NCBI GenBank assembly: GCA_028823345.1
Contig: JAPKBR010000029.1
Location: forward strand, 1-46,882
DNA length: 46,882 bases
Origin: Planctomycetota bacterium
Lineage (GTDB): Bacteria > Planctomycetota > UBA1135 > GCA-002686595
Direction of reading: 5' to 3'
Shown: positions 16,538-23,491 of the stretch, one piece after another
Numbering within the stretch: the first letter of the stretch is position 1
Layout of the letters: every line of letters begins with the position of its first letter
Made by a program: the position numbers and the translations under genes
Notes under the pieces: generated by a model
Told to the model about the DNA's origin: nothing
Seen by the model: the letters and a program-made list of their open reading frames with translations, nothing else
Databases searched by the model: none

Positions 16538-17350
16538 TCAGGACCAAGGCAGAAAGCAAATTGCCACAGGCGCCTGCCCTGGGCAGGTGCGGGCTAGGAC
16601 CTCGGTGGGTTTCACGATAGGGAGCGGGATTACCCGCTCCGTTGCACTCCCCTCATCGCCCAAGAAGCCGCCCTCGCAAACCAGCAGAAGGCAACCTTCT
16701 CCCGCCTCGCAAAGCACAGGGTGAACCGTGCCGGGAATGCCGATCAGAGCCTGCACGTCGCCCCCAATGCGCAAGCTCCCCCCGGGTCCAGGAAACCAAA
16801 GCAAGAGTCCACCTGCCCCGGCGACTTCCGTGGGTTCGAGAGGCTCTAGGCGCAGGGACGCGGAAGCAGGGTCATTTCGTTTGACGTCAAAGCAGGATGA
16901 TTCCCCCAGACGCAATTCCATCCCATGGGTCAAGGGTAGAGAAGACCCCACTGGTTGGCCTCCGGCGTGAGCACTCTCGCCTTCGGTCAATTTCAACAGC
17001 CAACCCTGTCCCCCATGGAAGGACTCAGCGGCGGTCAACTCCCCATGCTTGGGTGCGAGGTCCCCATGGATACCCACCTGGGCCTTGGCGCCTCCCGCAT
17101 GCCCCAAACTCGTGCAACCGCCGAGCAGTACCCGCCAGTCGCCACCCTCGTCCACGGTCATACGAAAGCGCTCGCCGGATTCAGCAGCGGGGATGACATC
17201 TGATTCCCCGGGGTCCTCGGCACGTATGGAACGTTGATGCGCAAGCTCTGCCCGCAAGCGGGAACTCGATGGAGCAACCCGCGCACCCGCCATACCCCCG
17301 GGAGATAAACCACCCCACAGGCGGCTCACCCAAGCTCGCGCTCTTTTCAA
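16538..17350 (-). CDS. FHA-domain-like protein
   Basis: 270 aa from a TTG at 17350, chosen because AGGG lies 6 nt before it and it starts 8 nt after the upstream stop; GTG 17329 and ATG 17293 are alternatives. The middle of the protein has the FHA layout: WRVLLGGCTSLGHA (first strands), a LAPKHGEL segment in the place of the usual SRxHAxI, a central GWLLKL strand, then LTHGMELRLGES in the place of LxDGDxIxLG. FHA domains bind phosphothreonine peptides. The key Arg of the first loop and the Ser of SxxH are not obvious, so binding may be weakened. The remaining 130 residues (GGLLLWFPGPGG onward) look beta-rich and are typical of planctomycete FHA proteins. Position next to the Ser/Thr kinase supports a phospho-signalling role. 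Confidence 0.65.
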   Translation of the reverse strand: MKRARAWVSRLWGGLSPGGMAGARVAPSSSRLRAELAHQRSIRAEDPGESDVIPAAESGERFRMTVDEGGDWRVLLGGCTSLGHAGGAKAQVGIHGDLAPKHGELTAAESFHGGQGWLLKLTEGESAHAGGQPVGSSLPLTHGMELRLGESSCFDVKRNDPASASLRLEPLEPTEVAGAGGLLLWFPGPGGSLRIGGDVQALIGIPGTVHPVLCEAGEGCLLLVCEGGFLGDEGSATERVIPLPIVKPTEVLARTCPGQAPVAICFLPWS

Positions 17351-17358
17351 GGAATACC

Positions 17359-18303
17359 CTAGCAACCCATCACGATGCCAGTGCCCGAAGCAGAGGCACT
17401 GAAGTAAGCATCGCGGGTGTGCATGAACAAATCCTCGCGCCGCTTGACCGAGGGATGGGGACAAGTGCTGATACCCACGGACAAGCCCATGGGATCGCCC
17501 ACTAAGTCACGCAAGCCCATTGCTTCCGCCTGTTCGCGCACCCGCTGGGCCATGATCCGCGCCCCGTCAGGGCCCGTGTTCGGCAAGAGGAATAGGAACG
17601 AGCTCTCGTCAAAGCGCCCAAGCACATCCGTGTCACGCGAGGCGGCCAAGAAGATGCCCGCCAAGTTACGAAGGGTAGCGTCGTCCGCCTGGCCTTCGAA
17701 GCCCAGCATGACGCAGGACAAGGGCTGCCCAAAACGGATGGCCCGCTTGAATTCCTCGTCGAGCTTGTAGTTCAGGAAGGCGTAGTTGAAGAGGCCTGTA
17801 GCCGGATCACAAACCGCCTTGGCCAACTTGGTATCCGGCTTGCCCGTGTGCAAGTCCACCAGGAGTGCCTCGGGCAGTTCGTTCTTGGCGGGGTCCACCG
17901 GACCGCGCTCAGTCTTGGGCAGTTCTGGCCGAGGTCCCGAGGAGCTTTCAAGGGCACTGGCGAGGCTGCTGCGGGTCAAAGGCCGCCCAATGACCCCAGT
18001 GGCGCCCGAGAACCGGGCGATGGGACCGGCCATCTCATTGGCCACCTCCGTCACGACGAATACACGACAACGCACGTTGCCCACTAGGCGACGGCAGGTC
18101 TCGTAGACGTTTTCGCCGCGCAACCAAGAGTCGAGCAGGATTACATCCCCGGGAACCGGCGGTCGCGAGAGCATCTCGTCCACAGTGCCAACCGTGTCCA
18201 CTTCCCAGCCGGCAAGGTTGGCCACCGCAGCTTGGGCGTTGGCACCCAGTGATTCATCGGTGCTCACCACACGCACAGTTCGAAGTCCGTCTCCCATAGT
18301 CAT
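17359..18303 (-). CDS. Receiver-GGDEF protein with degenerate catalytic motifs
   Basis: 314 aa. AGGGAG lies just before the ATG at 18303. Residues about 8-120 form a receiver-like domain: D58 in VILLDSW is the likely phosphoacceptor, but the conserved Lys is Arg (R107 in GVIGRPL) and the acidic pair near the N-terminus is reduced. Residues about 165-314 are a GGDEF fold, shown by DPATGLFNYAFL and LGRFDESSFLFLLP. In the active-site loop the five residues aligned to GGDEF read DESSF (232-236), so diguanylate cyclase activity is very unlikely. It could be a GTP- or partner-binding regulator. It is the first gene of the run leading to FHA, kinase and sigma. Confidence 0.85.
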   Translation of the reverse strand: MTMGDGLRTVRVVSTDESLGANAQAAVANLAGWEVDTVGTVDEMLSRPPVPGDVILLDSWLRGENVYETCRRLVGNVRCRVFVVTEVANEMAGPIARFSGATGVIGRPLTRSSLASALESSSGPRPELPKTERGPVDPAKNELPEALLVDLHTGKPDTKLAKAVCDPATGLFNYAFLNYKLDEEFKRAIRFGQPLSCVMLGFEGQADDATLRNLAGIFLAASRDTDVLGRFDESSFLFLLPNTGPDGARIMAQRVREQAEAMGLRDLVGDPMGLSVGISTCPHPSVKRREDLFMHTRDAYFSASASGTGIVMGC

Positions 18304-18365
18304 TGATCTCCCTTTCTTTTCCTGTTGGTTGTTGTCGCGATTTTCCCGGTAGGTCTAGATCCAAG

Positions 18366-19133
18366 TTAGCTCAAGAGCTCTTCGATCCACTCACCTGGCA
18401 TGTCATGGTTGGAGTAAACGTTTTGCACATCGTCATTATCCTCAAGTGCGTCGATCATTTTCAAGATCTTGCGCGCATCATCTTTGGAAGTGATCTCAAC
18501 CGTGTTCTGGGGGATGTAGCCGGTCTCCGAGGAGAGCATCACCAGGCCGCCTGCTTCCAGGGGTGCTTTAACGCTCAAGAAGTCCTGGGGCGGAGCCAAA
18601 ATCGTCGCCACCCCGTCCTCTACGGACACGTCCTCAGCGCCAGCATCGAGGGCCACCTCCATGACCTTGTCCTCGTCCACCGCGTCGCCATCCTCAGGAT
18701 TCATGTCCACCACGAAAATTGAATGGAACTCGAACATGAACGAGACCGAACCGGGCGCGCCTAGGTTGCCACCATTTTTTTCCAGGATGAATTTCACGTC
18801 AGGTGCTGTACGGCTGCGGTTATCGGTCAAGCAGCACACAAGGAGCGCGACCCCACCGGGGGCATAGCCCTCGTAGGTCAGTTCCTCAAAGGCATCGCCG
18901 CCCTTCTCCCCAACGCCACGCTTGATCACGCGCTCCACATTGTCCTTCGGCATATTTGCCGCCCGAGCCTTCTCCAAAGCGTACTTGAGCTTCAGGTTTG
19001 TCTCGATATCGGGACCGCTCTGGCGAACGGCGGACAGGATATTGCGAGCGATCTTGTTGAAGATTTTGGCTCGCTTGGCATCCACCGCATTCTTGCGGTG
19101 CTTGATATTAGAACTGTGACTGTGGCCGGCCAT
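18366..19133 (-). CDS. yebC: YebC/PmpR family protein (TACO1-like)
   Basis: 255 aa. The ATG at 19133 is chosen because the family begins MAGHSxxxNIKHRK; the longer frame upstream is unlike the family. All hallmarks are present: KRAKIFNKIARNI, ARAANMPKDNVERVIKRG, LTYEGYAPGGVALLV, NRTRT-like NRSRTAPDVK and the acidic C-terminal domain (EDNDDVQNVYSN). Members act as transcription regulators in some bacteria and, as shown more recently for YebC/YeeI, help ribosomes through proline-rich stretches. In this GC-rich genome with many Pro-rich proteins the translational role is plausible. It is 62 nt upstream of the receiver-GGDEF gene. Confidence 0.96.
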   Translation of the reverse strand: MAGHSHSSNIKHRKNAVDAKRAKIFNKIARNILSAVRQSGPDIETNLKLKYALEKARAANMPKDNVERVIKRGVGEKGGDAFEELTYEGYAPGGVALLVCCLTDNRSRTAPDVKFILEKNGGNLGAPGSVSFMFEFHSIFVVDMNPEDGDAVDEDKVMEVALDAGAEDVSVEDGVATILAPPQDFLSVKAPLEAGGLVMLSSETGYIPQNTVEITSKDDARKILKMIDALEDNDDVQNVYSNHDMPGEWIEELLS

Positions 19134-19213
19134 TCTGGGTGACGGTTTGGGGTTGGGAGGGGGCTGGGCGGGCAAAAGGCCCATTCCCATAGGCCTACAA
19201 ATAACAAAATGAA

Positions 19214-19242
19214 TCCCCCGGTTCCGAGAAGGAACCGGGGGA
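19214..19242 (-). terminator. Intrinsic terminator after rpsI
   Basis: Positions 19214-19225 and 19231-19242 form a perfect 12-bp GC-rich stem with a 5-nt loop. On the reverse strand it is followed by ATTCATTTTGTTATTTG, a T-rich tail. It ends the rplM-rpsI transcript 74 nt after the rpsI stop. Confidence 0.88.
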
Positions 19243-19316
19243 CTCATGCAGGAATATTCTGAAGCCGGGTTGAAAAGGGGCTCTGGCCAACAGCCGGGCC
19301 CCCATCCAACCAAGAA

Positions 19317-19715
19317 TCAACGCTTGGAGAACTGGAAGCCTCGGCGTGCACCGCGGCGACCATACTTCTTGCGTTCCTTCATACGCTGGTCCCGGGTCAG
19401 GAGGCCATTATCGCGAAGGGCATCAAAAGTGGCCGGGTTGATCTTCAGGAGGGCTCGGGCGAGGCCCAAGGACACGGCTCCCGCTTGCCCGGTGGTTCCG
19501 CCACCTCTCACATTGCAGAAAATGTCGTACTGGGCAACCGACTCGGTGCACTCGAGGGCCGAGGTCACGGAGTTCCGGGTCTGGGTGGTGCAGAAGTAGG
19601 CTTCAAGGGGCTTGCCGTTGATGATGATCGCGCCAGCTCCGGGCTGCAGGCGAACACGCGCGGTGGCGGACTTGCGTCGGCCAAGGCCCCAGGTCCAAGG
19701 ATTGATGACTGCCAT
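19317..19715 (-). CDS. rpsI: 30S ribosomal protein S9
   Basis: 132 aa, close to the usual 130. The N-terminal GLGRRKSATARVRLQPG, central VRGGGTTGQAGAVSLGLARAL and the basic C-terminus ending FQFSKR are diagnostic of S9, whose C-terminal tail contacts the P-site tRNA. It follows rplM by 60 nt, the standard bacterial order, and is closed by the terminator at 19214-19242. Confidence 0.98.
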   Translation of the reverse strand: MAVINPWTWGLGRRKSATARVRLQPGAGAIIINGKPLEAYFCTTQTRNSVTSALECTESVAQYDIFCNVRGGGTTGQAGAVSLGLARALLKINPATFDALRDNGLLTRDQRMKERKKYGRRGARRGFQFSKR

Positions 19716-19775
19716 GATGAATCGAGAAGTGAGTTAGTTGGTTGTTGGAACGGAATTGAACGGAAACAGGTGGAT

Positions 19776-20207
19776 CTAGAGCGATTCCACTAGGGTCGGA
19801 TTCTGCGCGGCGTGGGGATGATCCGGGCCGGTGTAGACCTTGAGGCTCTTAAGGGTCGTCTGACCCAAACGGCCTTTGGGCAACATACGTCGCACCGCAA
19901 GGGTGACCACATCCGTGGGCCGACGCTCAAGCATCTCGTCCACCGAAAGCACACGCCGACCGCCGGGATAACCCGTGTGGTGCGCGTATTCCTTCTGTTG
20001 GCGTTTGGCACCGGTCAACTGGGGCTGATCGGCGTTGATCACCACCACGTGGGTGTTGCCCCCTTCGCTGGGGGTCCAGGTGGGACGATCCTTGCCCATC
20101 AATCTCTTTGCGATGGTGCTAGCCATACGGCCAAGCACATGCTGGGAGGCATCAAACAAGAGCCAGCGTTCTTCGGTGTCGGAGGCGCAGACGTGGGTGG
20201 TCTTCAT
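19776..20207 (-). CDS. rplM: 50S ribosomal protein L13
   Basis: 143 aa from the ATG at 20207, which gives the standard MKTTH-like start and length; the frame extends 33 codons upstream without homology. Motifs: RWLLFDASQHVLGRMAS, then DRPTWTPSEGGNTHVVVINA, YAHHTGYPGG and RRMLPKGRLGQTTLKSLKVY, all typical of L13, an early-assembling 50S protein. It is first in the rplM-rpsI operon, with a promoter at 20330-20358 and a leader of about 115 nt. Confidence 0.98.
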   Translation of the reverse strand: MKTTHVCASDTEERWLLFDASQHVLGRMASTIAKRLMGKDRPTWTPSEGGNTHVVVINADQPQLTGAKRQQKEYAHHTGYPGGRRVLSVDEMLERRPTDVVTLAVRRMLPKGRLGQTTLKSLKVYTGPDHPHAAQNPTLVESL

Positions 20208-20329
20208 GGGGGCCAAAAGGTGGGGAGCCACTGGGGCTGGTTGTATCGGGTCGCGCCGGTCTCTTAGGGGATAACTTGGCGCACAGAACCCACTGCCGGG
20301 CAGCATGCTGTCCGGATGTGAGGGGCAAG

Positions 20330-20358
20330 AGGATAGGCATGACCCCCCTCAGGATCAA
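20330..20358 (-). promoter_or_regulatory. Sigma70-type promoter for rplM-rpsI
   Basis: On the reverse strand TTGATC (20358-20353) and TATCCT (20335-20330) are separated by exactly 17 nt. Each matches its consensus at four of six positions. It lies about 123 nt before the rplM ATG and after the stop of no co-directional gene, in the right place for the ribosomal operon. Confidence 0.55.
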
Positions 20359-20407
20359 GTCCGAGCCGGATTATTCATGGATCTGAGGCGCCTTTATCCG
20401 CATGCCC

Positions 20408-21460
20408 CTACTCCCCAAAACCGACGAGCCGCACCCAAACCGACTCCGGAACCGCTCCCTCCACCGCCCAGCCAGGTCCCCCAGGCGCAACCCTGGCCAA
20501 CAAAATACCCCGCCCCTGGGGCAAGCCCCAGCACAGCCACCCGGGGGGAGCCAGACCGGGTTGGACCTCTGGAAGGGGCACCCCAAGGGCCCAGGGACCT
20601 CTTTGCACCCAAAGATCCGGGGAGGCTGCCCCCACGCCCCGGGTCCAGACTTGTTCCAGCGGACCAAAACCCTGAACCCCCTGGGTCAGTGCCCCAAAGG
20701 AACGAGCAGGGGCCCAGCTCGCGGCCAGGCGGGTTCCGGCCGGTGCCACCGCACCTATGGATCGATCTTCACCACCTAAAAATTCTTCCACCGTGAAGGT
20801 CAGGGGCACCTGCCCCCTAGCGGCGGACAAAACCCGCAGGAGGGTCGCAGATCCATCGACTTGCAAGGCCCCGACCCCCGCATCCGTGCGCAGCCAGCGC
20901 GGCGCGCCCCCATCCCCTTGGCCCTCGAACACCCGCAAGATTCCCCCACCGGGCTCGGGAGGCCGAGGGCAAAACACCAGAGCCAAGGCCCCAAGGCAGC
21001 CCACCCCCAACGCCCAACCCGGCCGCCGCCGCAAACCCAAAACCGCCACCCCGGCCGCAGCCAGCAGCAAGGTCGCACTCCAACCCAGGCGACGCACCAT
21101 GGGTACGGGCCCGCTCAAGGATCGGCTTTGCAAGAATCGGGGCAAGGTCTTGACCGGGGGCAACCAGCCCACCAATTCCGCCGTACCGCCCCCATCCGCG
21201 TGAATCCGCAACTCATCCCGACGGGTCGCCGAAAGGGGCACGGGCAACCGCAAGGTTCGCGACTCCCCCGCCAAGATCTCTCCTCGCCAAATTGTATTCC
21301 CGGCTTGGCCACAGGAAAGCTGCACCTCCCTAAGGGGGCCCTCGACCCGCAGCTCTAGGTGGTGCAGCGCATTCTCCTGCAATCCCGCCGGACCACGCCC
21401 CAATGCCCCTTCAAAAGGAGCCATGACCAAGCAACAAACAAGCGCTAACCAGAACCTCAT
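20408..21460 (-). CDS. Exported or membrane protein of unknown function
   Basis: 350 aa from the ATG at 21460, which overlaps the upstream stop as ATGA; a longer frame adds 12 residues. The N-terminus is a signal peptide (MRFWLALVCCLVMAP). Residues about 25-120 are beta-rich, with LELRVEGPLREVQL and RTLRLPVPL suggesting an Ig-like external domain. Two membrane helices follow near 130-175 (LLLAAAGVAVLGL, VGCLGALALVF), with the remainder Gly/Pro-rich and probably external. I do not recognise the family. Its coupling to the multi-helix protein upstream suggests a two-part envelope complex. Confidence 0.7.
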   Translation of the reverse strand: MRFWLALVCCLVMAPFEGALGRGPAGLQENALHHLELRVEGPLREVQLSCGQAGNTIWRGEILAGESRTLRLPVPLSATRRDELRIHADGGGTAELVGWLPPVKTLPRFLQSRSLSGPVPMVRRLGWSATLLLAAAGVAVLGLRRRPGWALGVGCLGALALVFCPRPPEPGGGILRVFEGQGDGGAPRWLRTDAGVGALQVDGSATLLRVLSAARGQVPLTFTVEEFLGGEDRSIGAVAPAGTRLAASWAPARSFGALTQGVQGFGPLEQVWTRGVGAASPDLWVQRGPWALGVPLPEVQPGLAPPGWLCWGLPQGRGILLARVAPGGPGWAVEGAVPESVWVRLVGFGE

Positions 21461-22011
21461 CCCTTGTCCCCCGTGGGCCAAACTACCAACAACCAAGGCA
21501 CCAAGGTCAACAGGGGCGCACTCCGAAGCCCCGTGGGTAATTCTGCACGGAAGAAAGGATCAAAGGGCCCGAGCCGCACCCAGGACTGCAACCAAAGCGG
21601 CGCGTCTTGCAACCCGCCAAAGGTCCAACACAGGGCAAGGGCTTGGGGCAAGATCAAGCAAAGCCACCAGGCCATTTCGTAGCGCCGTGCGCGATCCGGC
21701 TGGGAGTGATTTTGGGCGCCCCAAGAACCATGTGCCAAGAGCCCGATCAGCAAAGCTCCAAGCAACAAATGGAGGGTCTCTACGCGCAATGAAAATCCAG
21801 GGTCCAGGCGACCGGCCGCCACGAGACAGGGCAACGCACAAGCCAACACCAGGGCCGCCGGCGCCGGCCTTCCTCCCGGTAAACCCGCCAGGAAAAGCCA
21901 CAGGAGGGTAACCCCAGCAAGGCGCGAGCCTTCACCGACCAGGGCTCCTAAGGGCCCCGGCACCAGGAGCAACAAACCGCTTCCTATGAACCCCAGAATC
22001 AGGCGCCACAT
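21457..22011 (-). CDS. Polytopic membrane protein of unknown function
   Basis: 184 aa, ATG start. About five to six hydrophobic helices run through the whole protein, for example ILGFIGSGLLLLVPGP, VTLLWLFLAGL, LLLGALLIGLLAHG and LLTLVPWLLVVWP, with short loops. No transport or enzyme motif is visible. It follows the FtsQ-like gene by 34 nt and overlaps the next gene by 4 nt, so it belongs to a minus-strand operon of envelope genes. Confidence 0.7.
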   Translation of the reverse strand: MWRLILGFIGSGLLLLVPGPLGALVGEGSRLAGVTLLWLFLAGLPGGRPAPAALVLACALPCLVAAGRLDPGFSLRVETLHLLLGALLIGLLAHGSWGAQNHSQPDRARRYEMAWWLCLILPQALALCWTFGGLQDAPLWLQSWVRLGPFDPFFRAELPTGLRSAPLLTLVPWLLVVWPTGDKG

Positions 22012-22045
22012 AGAGGCCCGCCCCCCTCGAACTGGAGCCTAGAGC

Positions 22046-22990
22046 TCACTTGCTGCTTTCCCCGTCGTATTCTGGACGATCGAATCGCACGTCCAGCAAC
22101 CTCCAGGGGGAGCCTTCGACACTGCGTAAAATGCCCTCGAGGGCGTGTCCCCACTTGATCGCGTCGGGCAACTCTCCGTGACCCCGTTCCGCGGGCGCAT
22201 CCCCAAAGGCGACCACACGCATACCCTCCAAGTACAGCACCGCGCCCCCTGGCCTACCATCGGGTGCAGTACCCGCGCTGACATCAAAGACCACGCGCCC
22301 GAACAGGGATCTTTGCTTCTCCGTGAGGTTATCCCGATAGGAACGCACCATGGACAGCGCGGACAACAGCAGGGGATCGTCGATGGGCTCGCCCAATAGG
22401 GGCAAGTTCACTTCCCACTCGAAGGGGGTAGGTTGCAACACGGGCAGGAAATCCAAGCCCACCTTATGGGGCACATCACTCCAACCAGGAAGCAAGACGA
22501 CCCTCTTAGTCATGGGCGGCTCACCTTTGGGCGGCTCCGCCGTGGGCGGCTCACGAATGGACAACTCACCAACGGGCAAAAACTCCTGGCCCACGCGAAC
22601 GCAAGCGATGGGGTCGATCAGGCGCACGCGCAGGGTCAAGCCCGCAGGCCAGAGTAGTTCGCCCTCTTCCACGGCAGCCACAAAGGGCAGGGCCAACACT
22701 TCCGCCTTCAAGGCCTCGCGAGCGTCCAAATCTGTGGCCAGAAGAGATCCCCCACGCAGCAACAGCTCTTCCAATCCCTCCCGCCAATCAGGACTGAACC
22801 AACGATCGCCGTGGTGCAACCGATAGCGAGTCAGATCCACCCGAGCCACACCGCGCCCAGTGGCGCTGCGTTCCAACAGGATTGCTCCGAAGCCCACCAG
22901 GAGCACCACCAGGGCGATGGGCATCCAGAGGGGCACCACCCCTCGACGGGGGGAAGCCTTGGGGGGGCTGTGGAAAGGGCGCGGGATCAT
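22046..22990 (-). CDS. FtsQ/DivIB-like single-pass POTRA protein
   Basis: 314 aa from the ATG at 22990; a GTG nine codons upstream is possible, and neither has a ribosome site. A basic Pro-rich tail precedes one membrane helix at about 22-40. The next 90 residues follow the POTRA pattern of FtsQ: an amphipathic region, ALPFVAAVEEGELLWP and GLTLRVRLIDPIACVRVG, where FtsQ has pWVxxaxVxRxWPxtLxVxVxExxPvA. The C-terminus (WGHALEGILRSV, LLDVRFDRP) resembles the FtsQ beta-domain end. FtsQ links early and late divisome proteins. There is no division or murein gene next to it, so the assignment rests on domain shape only. A repeat of three EPPxx units lies in the middle. Confidence 0.5.
   Translation of the reverse strand: MIPRPFHSPPKASPRRGVVPLWMPIALVVLLVGFGAILLERSATGRGVARVDLTRYRLHHGDRWFSPDWREGLEELLLRGGSLLATDLDAREALKAEVLALPFVAAVEEGELLWPAGLTLRVRLIDPIACVRVGQEFLPVGELSIREPPTAEPPKGEPPMTKRVVLLPGWSDVPHKVGLDFLPVLQPTPFEWEVNLPLLGEPIDDPLLLSALSMVRSYRDNLTEKQRSLFGRVVFDVSAGTAPDGRPGGAVLYLEGMRVVAFGDAPAERGHGELPDAIKWGHALEGILRSVEGSPWRLLDVRFDRPEYDGESSK
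22514..22552 (-). repeat. Three 15-nt-spaced units encoding EPPxx in the FtsQ-like gene
   Basis: GGGCGGCTC recurs at 22514, 22529 and 22544, a strict 15-nt period. On the reverse strand it encodes EPPTA, EPPKG and EPPMT, a short loop inserted between predicted strands. It may vary by slippage. Confidence 0.85.
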
Positions 22991-23066
22991 GAATGCAGGT
23001 GCCGCGCTTCCTCGCACCTAAGGAATCGCCTGTGGCGGGTATCAGGCCAAGGTGCAGGCCCGGGAC

Positions 23067-23321
23067 TCAGTTGCGCGCGGAGACCACGGTGGGCTCGGTC
23101 ATGCGCACGGAATCAGACAGGGAGCCCTGGCCCAGGCGTCGCCCGGCCTCTTCAATGAACAAATCGAGGGTGGTTTGCACCTCGAGCACCTCTTCCCGGG
23201 AGAGGGTGACCGTTCGGCTGTTGGATTGGACGTTGAGCTCGTGCCCCAGGAGGCGAGAGAGCACCTTGAGGTGGGAAACTTGGCGGAGGAGGGGCTGGGA
23301 GGTGCGGGAATCGAGGGACAT
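23067..23321 (-). CDS. Small conserved-looking protein of unknown function
   Basis: 84 aa, ATG start. Codon third positions are strongly G or C, as in the neighbouring genes, and the frame is 76 nt upstream of the FtsQ-like gene on the same strand, so I take it as real. The middle (REEVLEVQTTLDLFIEEAGRRL) is a likely amphipathic helix; the ends are polar. No signal peptide or known domain is seen. A 5-bp hairpin (CGGAG/CTCCG) lies in its upstream region. Function unknown. Confidence 0.5.
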   Translation of the reverse strand: MSLDSRTSQPLLRQVSHLKVLSRLLGHELNVQSNSRTVTLSREEVLEVQTTLDLFIEEAGRRLGQGSLSDSVRMTEPTVVSARN

Positions 23322-23491
23322 GGTTTGTGCGGGTTGGGGTGGAAGGCTGTATGCCAGTGTTCAAACGGAGTGTTGCTCCGCTGGTCCTAGAGTAGTTAGA
23401 TAACGACTTGCGGCCTCCGTCTCAAGGATGACCGCCCAACTGATCTGGGAACTCTGGCTTTTTTTTCAGAGCCCAGCCCAGCCCCCTACCC

